Positions 32,421 through 39,102 of a DNA stretch of 39,102 nucleotides are shown here, piece after piece. The notes below the pieces were generated by a model that was not told where the DNA came from, did not search any database, and saw nothing but the letters and a program-made list of their open reading frames with translations. Both the position numbers and the translations under genes were made by a program. The DNA comes from a cf. Phormidesmis sp. LEGE 11477 (lineage in GTDB: Bacteria; Cyanobacteriota; Cyanobacteriia; Phormidesmidales; Phormidesmidaceae), in assembly GCF_015207105.1 (NCBI RefSeq), contig NZ_JADEXO010000051.1, forward strand, positions 1 through 39,102, in the 5' to 3' direction. How positions within the stretch are numbered: position 1 is the first letter of the stretch; each line of letters starts with the position of its first letter.

Positions 32421-33590
32421 ATGAAAGCCATGATTTTGGCCGCAGGGAAAGGTACAAGAGTACGACCCATCACTTACACCATTCCCAAGCCAATGATTCC
32501 AATCTTGCAAAAGCCAGTTATGGAGTTTTTGCTAGAGCTTCTAAAAACCCACGGTTTTGACCAGATTGTGGCCAACGTCAGTCACCTCGCTAATGAGATC
32601 GAAGGTTACTTTCGAGACGGTCAGCGATTTGGTGTCGAACTAGCTTACTCCTTCGAAGGACGTATTACGGATGGCGAATTAGTCGGCGAAGCGATCGGTT
32701 CAGCCGGTGGGATGAGAAAGATTCAAGACTTCTCCCCCTTTTTTGACGATACGTTCATTGTTCTGTGCGGTGACGCTTTAATTGACCTAGACCTGACTGA
32801 AGCAGTCCGTCAGCACAAGGAAAAAAAGTCAATTGCAACCATTGTTATGAAGCAGGTACCTATCAAGCAAGTACCTAGCTATGGTGTGGTAGTCACCGAT
32901 GAAAGCGGTAAGGTCAAATCCTTTCAGGAAAAGCCAACGGTTGAAGAAGCGCTCAGTACAGATATCAACACGGGCATCTATATCTTCGAACCAGAAGTTT
33001 TCGACTACATTCCTTCTGGCCAAGAATTTGATATTGGTGGTGATCTCTTTCCGAAGCTGGTCGATGCGAATGCCGCTTTCTATGGCATCCGTATGGATTT
33101 TGAATGGGTTGATATTGGTAAGGTTCCCGACTATTGGCAGGCTATTCAAGATGTACTTACCGGGCAGGTCAAAGGAGTAAGCATTCCGGGAAATGAGGTT
33201 AAACCTGGTGTGTTCGCCGGGCTAAATGTCAAGGCTAACTGGGAAGAGATAGAGATAGAAGGGCCTGTTTATATTGGTGGAATGACTCAAATAGAAGATG
33301 GGGCAAAGATAGTAGGCCCTAGCATGATCGGACCAAACTGTTTGATTTCTAGCGGCACCATCATTGATAAGAGCATTGTCTTTGAGTACTCTAGGATTGG
33401 TTCTGATGTTCGACTAGTTGATAAGCTCGTCTTCGGTCGCTATTGTGTTGACAAGACTGGAGCTTCTATTGACGTCAAAGCCGCTGCGCTAGATTGGCTA
33501 ATTACTGATACTCGCCAAGATGTTGTTGCCGAACCACCTATTGAACATCGAGCGATCACAGAGCTCTTAAATAAAACGATCGCGAAGTAG
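32421..33590 (+). CDS. cugP: Sugar-1-phosphate nucleotidyltransferase, CugP-like (UDP-glucose pyrophosphorylase)
   Basis: This encodes 389 residues from the ATG at 32421 (MKAMILAAGKG); the frame extends upstream without support, and GAGAGGA lies about 10 bases before this ATG. The nucleotide-binding motif AAGKGTRVRPIT is followed by IPKPMIPILQKPVMEFLLE, GEAIGSAGGMRKI, VLCGDALIDLDL and the catalytic ENDK-type FQEKPTVEEALS. A C-terminal left-handed beta-helix has GPVYIGGMTQIEDGAKIVG. The protein closely fits CugP, the cyanobacterial non-GalU UDP-glucose pyrophosphorylase; the related GDP-mannose enzymes are the alternative. The gene is probably monocistronic. Confidence 0.8.
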   Translation: MKAMILAAGKGTRVRPITYTIPKPMIPILQKPVMEFLLELLKTHGFDQIVANVSHLANEIEGYFRDGQRFGVELAYSFEGRITDGELVGEAIGSAGGMRKIQDFSPFFDDTFIVLCGDALIDLDLTEAVRQHKEKKSIATIVMKQVPIKQVPSYGVVVTDESGKVKSFQEKPTVEEALSTDINTGIYIFEPEVFDYIPSGQEFDIGGDLFPKLVDANAAFYGIRMDFEWVDIGKVPDYWQAIQDVLTGQVKGVSIPGNEVKPGVFAGLNVKANWEEIEIEGPVYIGGMTQIEDGAKIVGPSMIGPNCLISSGTIIDKSIVFEYSRIGSDVRLVDKLVFGRYCVDKTGASIDVKAAALDWLITDTRQDVVAEPPIEHRAITELLNKTIAK

Positions 33591-33803
33591 ACACAGCTTT
33601 TTATTTTTAGATGTATTAAGTGAACGTAAGTCACTTGGTTTGCTATATGGGTAGACGACCCCTAGCACCATACGACACGCGCGCTTCGCACCACTGCTAT
33701 TCACCTTGCATGTATAGAAAAGGCTGTATCATCTCTTAGTGTGGTAAGCAAAGTACGAAAAACTAAAGTATAAAAACGGCACCTTCACTAGAGAAAAATC
33801 CTA

Positions 33804-33839
33804 TAAAAAATGGAGTGAACCGATATCGGTTCACTCCAT
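33804..33839 (-). terminator. Perfect 30-bp palindrome, terminator of the DUF1257 gene
   Basis: The block 33810-33839 begins ATGGAGTGAACC, is self-complementary over all 30 bases and is centred at 33824/33825. On the minus strand the hairpin is followed by a run of T (A run 33805-33810), so it should end transcripts from the DUF1257 gene, whose stop is 50 bases upstream. Confidence 0.85.
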
Positions 33840-33889
33840 CGCAGCTATGAGAATAGCGCTTTTGAAAGGCGCTTTCAAAACTACACTAT

Positions 33890-34240
33890 CTATTGAAGAA
33901 CTAGGCGCACATTCGCATTTTGCAAACCAGGACGCTTGACCTCAGCAAGTGTCTTGTTCACAGCATACTTTTGGTTGATAGAGTTGATCAGCTCTGTCTG
34001 GTTGTGCTTCTTAGCAACACCCCAGAGATCAGCAATCAAGTCAAAAGAACCATCAGCATTACGAGACCAGCCGATATCATAGTCGCCTTCGAGCACCGCT
34101 ACAATGTCAGCTCGAACGTTCTGACCGTTGTAGCCACGGATATTGTCCTCCGTTTTCACAGTCACCCCTAGGTCACATAGTGAAGACTTCAGAATTTCAG
34201 CATCGGTGATCTTAGTGCGTAGAGTGCTAAAATGAGACAT
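33890..34240 (-). CDS. DUF1257 / Ycf35-like protein
   Basis: The 116-residue protein begins MSHFSTLRTKITDAEILKS, the signature of the DUF1257/Ycf35 family, and continues with VRADIVAVLEGDYDIGWSRN and a C-terminal YAVNKTLAEVKRPGL. Family members are in all cyanobacteria and many plastids; the function is unknown. AGGAGG stands before the ATG at 34240. The Ycf46-like AAA gene lies directly upstream (162 bases, no terminator between), an arrangement I recall from the stress-responsive slr0374-slr0373 pair of Synechocystis. The perfect-palindrome terminator follows. Likely co-transcribed with the AAA gene. Confidence 0.88.
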   Translation of the reverse strand: MSHFSTLRTKITDAEILKSSLCDLGVTVKTEDNIRGYNGQNVRADIVAVLEGDYDIGWSRNADGSFDLIADLWGVAKKHNQTELINSINQKYAVNKTLAEVKRPGLQNANVRLVLQ

Positions 34241-34402
34241 TTGAGTTTCCTCCTGGAAAGAAATTGAGAGACAACGAAGTTAGAAATCGAAAGTAGTCAG
34301 CCATCGAGCGAGACAACGTCTGACTTTTTGAACCGCCAACCCTATCGCTCACGAAAGCAATATGGCTGACCCTTCTTCCTGTAGGAGCAGGAAAAAAGAC
34401 TG

Positions 34403-35914
34403 TTAGAACTCCATCCGCTGGTATTCCGCAACCGATGAAGCCGCTGGCCGAGCTCGTTGCCGAGCCCAATCGCGCAGGGCTGTAACCTGTTCACTCATCG
34501 TCTTCGACAGCGGCAGCGTAGCGCGAATTGCCGCAATAATATCGAGCTGAGTGAACTCCCTTCCCTGAGCGAACGCCTCATACATGGCAGAGACAAGTCC
34601 CTGCTCTATTTCAGCGCCCGAAAAACCTTCACAAACTTTACTCAACTGATCAAAGTCAAACCGTTCTATATCACTACGGCGTTTGCCCAGATGAATTCTA
34701 AATATTTCTTTCCTCTCCTCTTCATTGGGAAGATCAACAAAGAAGATTTCGTCAAACCGACCTTTACGCAAGAACTCGCTAGGCAACCTTTCAACTCGAT
34801 TCGCCGTCGCAATTACAAATACAGGCGAAGTTTTTTCCTGCATCCAAGTGAGAAAGCTACCGAATATTCGACTAGAGGTTCCACCATCTGAATCAGCCGA
34901 TCCTGCGCTTCCAGCAAAAGCTTTATCAATCTCATCAATGAATAAGACAGCGGGCGATATGGATTCTGCTGTCTTCAGCGCTCCTCTCAGGTTAGCCTCT
35001 GAGCGGCCAACCATAGAACCGTCATAGACGCGACCCATATCCAAACGTAGCAGGGGCAACCCCCAAAGCCTAGCTGTTGTCTTAGCAATTAAAGACTTTC
35101 CACAGCCAGGAACGCCTAAGATGAGCATTCCCTTAGGCTGAGGCAGACCGTACTCACGCGCTCTTTCAGTAAAAGCGTTAGACCGCTGTTTTAGCCAATG
35201 CTTAAGCTCTTCTAAGCCACCAACGGAATCTAGAGTTTCATCTTCCTCTATATAGTCTAATATCCCATTTCGACGGATTAACTGCTTTTTCTCAGACAGC
35301 ACGATATCGACTTCAGCTTCCGTAAGCTTTCCAGCCATTACTCTAGACTTACGAAAGACCTTTTCAGCTTCATCGCGGGTTAGACCCAAAGCCGCCTTCA
35401 ACAGCTTCTCGCGTCCCTCAGTACTAATATCAGAGATGCCAGACTTATCTAACTCCGCAGTCAAAACCTGGTTCAGTTCCGACATGTTAGGTAAGGTAAA
35501 GTCTAAGACAACAACTTCCTTTTCTAGCTCCACTGGAATCTGCTGCACCGGAGACATCAGGATGATTGTCTTCTGCGTACCGCGAAAGCTTTCAATGGCA
35601 TCTCGCAAACTACGAGTGACCTCAGGACTATCTTTAAATGGATGCAAATCCTTAAAGACAAAAATACTCGGATCCTTTTGTCGCATTGCCCAGTTAATAG
35701 CAGCCTGAGGAGAGACCGTATTATTCTGATGACCTGAGCCGCCTTCGCTGCCATACTCAGCAACGCCGTGAGTCATCGTCCATGTATATATACGCTGCTG
35801 AGGTCTCTGCTGAGCGAGCGCTGCGATCGCTCTTTCTGCTCGCTCCTCCTCAAAGGTGACCAGATAGATCAGTGGATATTGAGCCTGGATTAATACGTTT
35901 AGCTCTTCTCTCAT
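34403..35914 (-). CDS. Ycf46-like AAA ATPase (paralogue B)
   Basis: This encodes 503 residues from the ATG at 35914, fixed by GGAGG 8 bases upstream; a TTG five codons earlier lies in that site. The N-terminal domain is EELNVLIQAQYPLIYLVTFE. The AAA module has Walker A GVPGCGKSLIAK (about 265), Walker B AVLFIDEIDKAF, ATANRVERLPSEFLRKGRF and the sensor region FSGAEIEQGLVSAMYEA. It shares architecture with the protein at 22120-23649, but the two are clearly diverged. DUF1257 follows downstream, and an RHH gene precedes it on the same strand (127-base gap). Confidence 0.9.
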   Translation of the reverse strand: MREELNVLIQAQYPLIYLVTFEEERAERAIAALAQQRPQQRIYTWTMTHGVAEYGSEGGSGHQNNTVSPQAAINWAMRQKDPSIFVFKDLHPFKDSPEVTRSLRDAIESFRGTQKTIILMSPVQQIPVELEKEVVVLDFTLPNMSELNQVLTAELDKSGISDISTEGREKLLKAALGLTRDEAEKVFRKSRVMAGKLTEAEVDIVLSEKKQLIRRNGILDYIEEDETLDSVGGLEELKHWLKQRSNAFTERAREYGLPQPKGMLILGVPGCGKSLIAKTTARLWGLPLLRLDMGRVYDGSMVGRSEANLRGALKTAESISPAVLFIDEIDKAFAGSAGSADSDGGTSSRIFGSFLTWMQEKTSPVFVIATANRVERLPSEFLRKGRFDEIFFVDLPNEEERKEIFRIHLGKRRSDIERFDFDQLSKVCEGFSGAEIEQGLVSAMYEAFAQGREFTQLDIIAAIRATLPLSKTMSEQVTALRDWARQRARPAASSVAEYQRMEF

Positions 35915-35930
35915 GGCGATCGCCTCCAAA
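35915..35930 (-). promoter_or_regulatory. Shine-Dalgarno/HIP1 leader deciding the AAA start
   Basis: TTTGGAGGCGATCGCC directly precedes ATG 35914 on the minus strand (GGAGG at 35927-35923). The HIP1-like GCGATCGC core overlaps the spacer between Shine-Dalgarno and start. The same leader, with two changes, precedes the DUF4278 gene. Confidence 0.8.
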
Positions 35931-36041
35931 TATAAGACGACTTAGGACATCTATCTCAAACAGAACCAACAGGCTAAGGTAGAAACAACAGACTTTCCGT
36001 AGCCGGGCTAACAAACTGACCCCTTTTTGGAAGACATCGTC

Positions 36042-36419
36042 TCATGCAATAATTAGCTCGCCCTCATCTGGGCTTCTAAACTCCTTATCAGCAGACGCTC
36101 TACTAGTAGCGCAACCAAGACTAGAGATTGTACTTAGTTCGGCCAACTCGTCTATCACTTGAGAACTGCGAGAGTTGACCAGAGCCAGACCGTCTTTTTG
36201 AACAGTTACCGCAGCACTGCACTCTGGACAGTTGTGAACTTGGTGAGCACTTCCATGAATATGATCAGCGCTCTCTACAAGCTCGGCATTATTCATATAG
36301 AACTCAATTGCTCGCTGTGCCATTGATGACATTGTTTCGCCATCGACCGCTGCTCGAATCTTGAACTGCCGATGCAGCTCATCCGAAAGATAAAATGTGA
36401 CTTTTTGCTTGTCTGGCAT
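36042..36419 (-). CDS. Ribbon-helix-helix DNA-binding protein with CPEC motif
   Basis: This encodes 125 residues from the ATG at 36419 (MPDKQKVTFYLSDELHRQFK); the longer frame to 36458 is unsupported. The N-terminal strand-helix-helix, KVTFYLSDELHRQFKIRAAV and then GETMSSMAQRAIEFYMNN, is a ribbon-helix-helix fold, as in plasmid-partition or antitoxin repressors. The C-terminal part is not conserved to my eye and contains HQVHNCPECSAA, possibly a half zinc site. It is divergent from recQ; an inverted repeat lies between. It may autoregulate and could control the downstream AAA-DUF1257 genes. No toxin gene is adjacent. Confidence 0.75.
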   Translation of the reverse strand: MPDKQKVTFYLSDELHRQFKIRAAVDGETMSSMAQRAIEFYMNNAELVESADHIHGSAHQVHNCPECSAAVTVQKDGLALVNSRSSQVIDELAELSTISSLGCATSRASADKEFRSPDEGELIIA

Positions 36420-36475
36420 GTCCAGTTGAAATAATGTGACCCAGATATGTACATACAATATCGAGCTGCCGTTGA

Positions 36476-36505
36476 GCCGTCAAGGCATCATGCCAGTTTG
36501 ACGGC
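36476..36505. promoter_or_regulatory. Inverted-repeat operator candidate, RHH/recQ divergent spacer
   Basis: GCCGTCAA (36476-36483) and TTGACGGC (36498-36505) are perfect inverted arms with a 14-base spacer that itself holds GGCATCATGCC. It lies about 57 bases from the RHH start and 118 from the recQ ATG, a sensible place for a repressor site. The protein that binds is inferred to be the RHH product. Confidence 0.5.
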
Positions 36506-36622
36506 AATAAGTTTAAATAAGTTTACAATCCACCATTCGAGCCGACGGGTACTCTCGTACATAGCCAAAATCAATCATTGTATAAGTTCCCTACCGCGCT
36601 AGATCAAATCGCGCTAAGTCCG

Positions 36623-38839
36623 ATGTCAAACCAGAACCCTACTTTAGAAAGCGCACTAAAGCATTTCTTCGGGCACGATCAGTTTCGCTTTGAACAGCGC
36701 TCTATTATTGAGCAGGTCCTTAAGAACAAAGACGTTTTGGTCGTTATGCCAACAGGTGGAGGAAAATCTCTTTGCTATCAGTTGCCAGCGTTATTAAAGC
36801 CGGGGACTACCATCGTCATTTCCCCGCTGATCTCGCTGATGCAAGACCAGGTCACCGCACTAAAAGATAACGGCATAGGAGCGACTTTCCTGAACAGCAC
36901 GCTCTCTTCAGATGAAGTGCGATCGCGTGAAAGCGACCTACTCACAGGCAATGTCAAGCTTTTGTATATCGCACCAGAAAGACTCTTCACAGCCTCCTTC
37001 CTTGACTTCCTAGAACAGCTCAGTCAAAAAGTTGGTATCAGCACCTTTGCTATTGACGAAGCCCATTGCGTTTCAGAGTGGGGACATGACTTCCGACCCG
37101 AATACAGACAGCTCTTCCAAATAAAACAACGATATCCTCAAATTCCAATCATCGCGCTTACTGCCACAGCAACAAAACGAGTCCGTACTGACATTGTCCA
37201 ACAGTTGAGTCTCAACGATCCGACCATATATGTCTCCAGTTTCAATAGGCAGAATCTCTACTACGAAGTTCTCCAAAAATCAAAGAATGCTTATCAGCAG
37301 CTTCTAGAAAAGATTCAGCAGTATCAAGGCAAAGATAAGGGCGCAGGAATTATATACTGCCTCAGCCGAAAACATGTCAATGAAATTTCCGCGAAATTGA
37401 TACAAGACGGAATCTCCGCCTTGCCTTACCACGCTGGTCTAGTCAACAAAGAAAGGGAAAATAACCAGACCAAATTCATCCGGGACGATATTCAAATTAT
37501 CGTTGCGACTGTAGCCTTCGGTATGGGAATCAACAAACCAGATGTTCGTTTTGTCATACATTATGACCTCCCCCGTAACCTAGAAAGCTACTATCAAGAG
37601 GCAGGTAGAGCTGGTCGCGATGGTGAAGCGGCAAACTGCACCATTCTATTCGGCTGGGGTGATGTGCATACAGTCAAATATCTCATCGGTCAAAAAACTG
37701 ATTCAGGTGAACAGCGCATTGCTCAACAACAGCTTAATCAAATCATCAGCTATGTAGAAAGTCCTATCTGTCGCCGCAAGGTTCAGCTTAGCTACTTTGG
37801 AGAACAGTTTGTCCCTCCCTGCGACAACTGCGACAACTGCCTTAGCCCGGCACCCATCGAAGATTGGACTATCGAAGCGCAGAAATTCCTTTCTTGTGTG
37901 TATCGCTGCGGCCAAAGATTCGGCATGAACCACATCATCGATGTCTTGAGAGGATCAAACAAGAAACGAGTTCAGGAGCTAAGTCATAATCAAATATCTA
38001 CTTATGCTATAGGCAAAGACCGCACTGCAGATGAATGGAGAATGCTCTGTCGAGCAATGATCTACCAAGGTTATCTAGAAGAGACAACCGATGGATATTC
38101 TGTTCTAAAGCTAAATAGAAAGAGCAATCAAATCCTGAAAAAATTAGTTTCTGTAGAGGTTCCTGTTACTCGGAAGATTACTAAGTCAGCGAGTACAAAA
38201 GCTAAAGTAGCAAGCACTGAACTCGGACAAGAAGCCACTCTACTCATGAGTCAGCTTAAGAACCTCCGCAAAGAACTTGCCGATCAGCAAAATGTGCCGC
38301 CATACGTAGTTTTTTCGGATTCTAGTCTTCGCCAGATGGCGCAGGGCCGTCCTCAAACAATCAACGCCTTTTCTGACATATCCGGCGTTGGCAGCCGAAA
38401 GCTGATCCAATACGGCAAGGTTTTTACCGAAGCTATTCGCCGCTTCTGTAGCGAACATGGCATGGAAGTTGTCTCCGATTCCTTCTCCGATGAGGAAAGA
38501 GCAGCCTGTGAAAATAAATCAAAACCAGATATCACTTCCACGCAGCTTAAGACTTTAGACCTCTACCAAAACGGATCATCGCTCGCAGACATATCACTTG
38601 CGCGCAACATCCGATTGAATACAGTAAATGGACATATGGCTGAGCTAATAAGCGCAGGTTATTCAATAGATATAGACAAACTTGTCGATAGGGAAAGACG
38701 AGCAGTTATAGAAGAAGCAATTACTAAAGTAGGCCCACACTCATTGCGAAATATCCGAGAAGAAATAGGACAAACCTATGATTACCAAGAAATTAAGCTT
38801 GTTCGAGCAAAATGGGAATCAGAAACTGTCAAAGAATAA
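36623..38839 (+). CDS. recQ: ATP-dependent DNA helicase RecQ
   Basis: This encodes 738 residues from the ATG at 36623; the frame extends to a TTG at 36578. The superfamily-2 helicase core has Walker [16 protein letters not shown] (TGGGKS at residues 44-49), DEAH at 145-148 ([15 protein letters not shown]), LTATAT, and the [10 protein letters not shown] motif. The zinc-binding subdomain is [12 protein letters not shown] with CDNCDNC, followed by the winged helix, an HRDC domain (about 530-605; [20 protein letters not shown]) and a C-terminal HTH_40-type domain (about 630-735). RecQ unwinds DNA in recombination and fork repair. It is divergent from the RHH gene and monocistronic. Confidence 0.95.
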   Translation: MSNQNPTLESALKHFFGHDQFRFEQRSIIEQVLKNKDVLVVMPTGGGKSLCYQLPALLKPGTTIVISPLISLMQDQVTALKDNGIGATFLNSTLSSDEVRSRESDLLTGNVKLLYIAPERLFTASFLDFLEQLSQKVGISTFAIDEAHCVSEWGHDFRPEYRQLFQIKQRYPQIPIIALTATATKRVRTDIVQQLSLNDPTIYVSSFNRQNLYYEVLQKSKNAYQQLLEKIQQYQGKDKGAGIIYCLSRKHVNEISAKLIQDGISALPYHAGLVNKERENNQTKFIRDDIQIIVATVAFGMGINKPDVRFVIHYDLPRNLESYYQEAGRAGRDGEAANCTILFGWGDVHTVKYLIGQKTDSGEQRIAQQQLNQIISYVESPICRRKVQLSYFGEQFVPPCDNCDNCLSPAPIEDWTIEAQKFLSCVYRCGQRFGMNHIIDVLRGSNKKRVQELSHNQISTYAIGKDRTADEWRMLCRAMIYQGYLEETTDGYSVLKLNRKSNQILKKLVSVEVPVTRKITKSASTKAKVASTELGQEATLLMSQLKNLRKELADQQNVPPYVVFSDSSLRQMAQGRPQTINAFSDISGVGSRKLIQYGKVFTEAIRRFCSEHGMEVVSDSFSDEERAACENKSKPDITSTQLKTLDLYQNGSSLADISLARNIRLNTVNGHMAELISAGYSIDIDKLVDRERRAVIEEAITKVGPHSLRNIREEIGQTYDYQEIKLVRAKWESETVKE

Positions 38840-39005
38840 CTATGCTGGCATTTCTTCAGTCTTTGCGTCAACATAGAGTGTTTCAACAGTCGCTTCAACT
38901 CAAACATCTATTTACGCTTTTTCAATATGGCATTTTTCCAAACGCATACTCGCCAAGCAGGTCTGTATCTACAGAAAGGTTCAGGAGTAGAGATGAACAC
39001 GTAAA
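38840..39005. other. Spacer between recQ and the rRNA operon terminator
   Basis: No gene is seen. A 69-codon plus-strand frame (38812-39021) overlaps recQ, runs through the terminator and has no protein-like features, so it is not annotated. Confidence 0.6.
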
Positions 39006-39042
39006 AAGGAAGCCTCTCTGAACTGAGTTGTCAGAGAGGCTT
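39006..39042 (-). terminator. rRNA operon terminator
   Basis: AAGCCTCTCTGA (39010-39021) and TCAGAGAGGCTT (39031-39042) form a perfect 12-bp stem with a 9-base loop. On the minus strand it is followed by CC and a T run (A run 39003-39007). It lies about 10 bases past the 5S rRNA 3' end, so it terminates the rRNA operon; on the plus strand no T run follows. Confidence 0.85.
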
Positions 39043-39052
39043 ATGGATAATG

Positions 39053-39102
39053 GACCTGGCATCGAGCTATTTTAACAAGGGCTTACGCCCTAACTATCTT
39101 CG
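39053..39102 (-). rRNA. rrf: 5S rRNA, 3' end (truncated by window edge)
   Basis: Read on the minus strand, the last 50 bases end with AAAATAGCTCGATGCCAGG, the conserved 3' part of cyanobacterial 5S rRNA, whose GCCAGG closes the terminal helix. A hairpin with GGGCGTAAGCCC precedes it. The rest of the gene lies outside the window. An rRNA operon therefore runs into the window from the right, convergent with recQ. The exact 3' end (39053) is approximate. Confidence 0.85.

Noticed and set aside
33618-33636. Hairpin AAGTGA/TCACTT after the CugP-like gene
   Set aside because: The stem is only six pairs and is followed by GGTTTGC without a T run, so it is too weak to call a terminator.
38812-39021. 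69-codon plus-strand frame after recQ
   Set aside because: It overlaps the recQ end, runs into the rRNA operon terminator and has no protein-like features.

Overview
The window is bacterial and almost certainly cyanobacterial. The palindrome GCGATCGC (HIP1) occurs throughout. The gene set includes a biliverdin reductase close to the [2Fe-2S] ferredoxin, two Ycf46-like AAA proteins, a DUF1257/Ycf35-type protein, a DUF4278 protein, a SphS-type phosphate sensor kinase, a CugP-like nucleotidyltransferase and cyanobacterial-style caspase homologues. The sequence resembles a Leptolyngbya/Synechococcus-type genome of moderate GC, but I cannot name the species.

Layout. Positions 1-1763 (+) hold the end of a Na/Pi cotransporter, a small coiled-coil protein and a PstS-type phosphate-binding lipoprotein. 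An unusual phosphohexomutase (1850-3394, -) follows. From 3506 to about 12937 lies a biological-conflict island. On the minus strand it has a caspase-FGE protein preceded by an EACC1-like gene, a 1.1-kb spacer, a Uma2 nuclease, a caspase-nSTAND-WD40 protein and a HicBA pair. On the plus strand it has a Trypco1-like gene and a RelBE-type pair. An orphan histidine kinase, a RodZ-like HTH protein, an RsuA/RluB pseudouridine synthase and the SphS-like kinase follow to 17555.

The region 17.7-31.4 kb is mostly housekeeping: DUF4278, RecJ, an AI-2E transporter, a Ycf46-like AAA protein, an EamA exporter, a Crp/Fnr regulator, TerB, NadA, a degenerate HAD phosphatase, a TIGR04168 metallophosphoesterase, tRNA-Ser(UGA), ComB and BvdR. 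The region 31.9-38.8 kb holds ferredoxin, CugP, DUF1257, a second Ycf46-like AAA protein, a ribbon-helix-helix protein and RecQ. The right edge enters the 3' end of a 5S rRNA on the minus strand with its terminator, so an rRNA operon lies just beyond the window.

Togetherness. The phosphate genes (Na/Pi carrier, PstS, distant SphS) suggest inorganic phosphate acquisition. The island joins regulated protease-like effectors with small 'constant component' genes and two toxin-antitoxin pairs, as expected of a defence or programmed-death locus. The AAA and DUF1257 genes look like one transcription unit with the RHH gene upstream.

A second theme is structural. Many spacers are built of short adjacent direct duplications (units of about 10-23 bp), and the WD40 part of one caspase is a strict 126-bp array of six units. 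No CRISPR array, transposase or reverse transcriptase was seen. All family assignments come from reading motifs by eye, without database searches.
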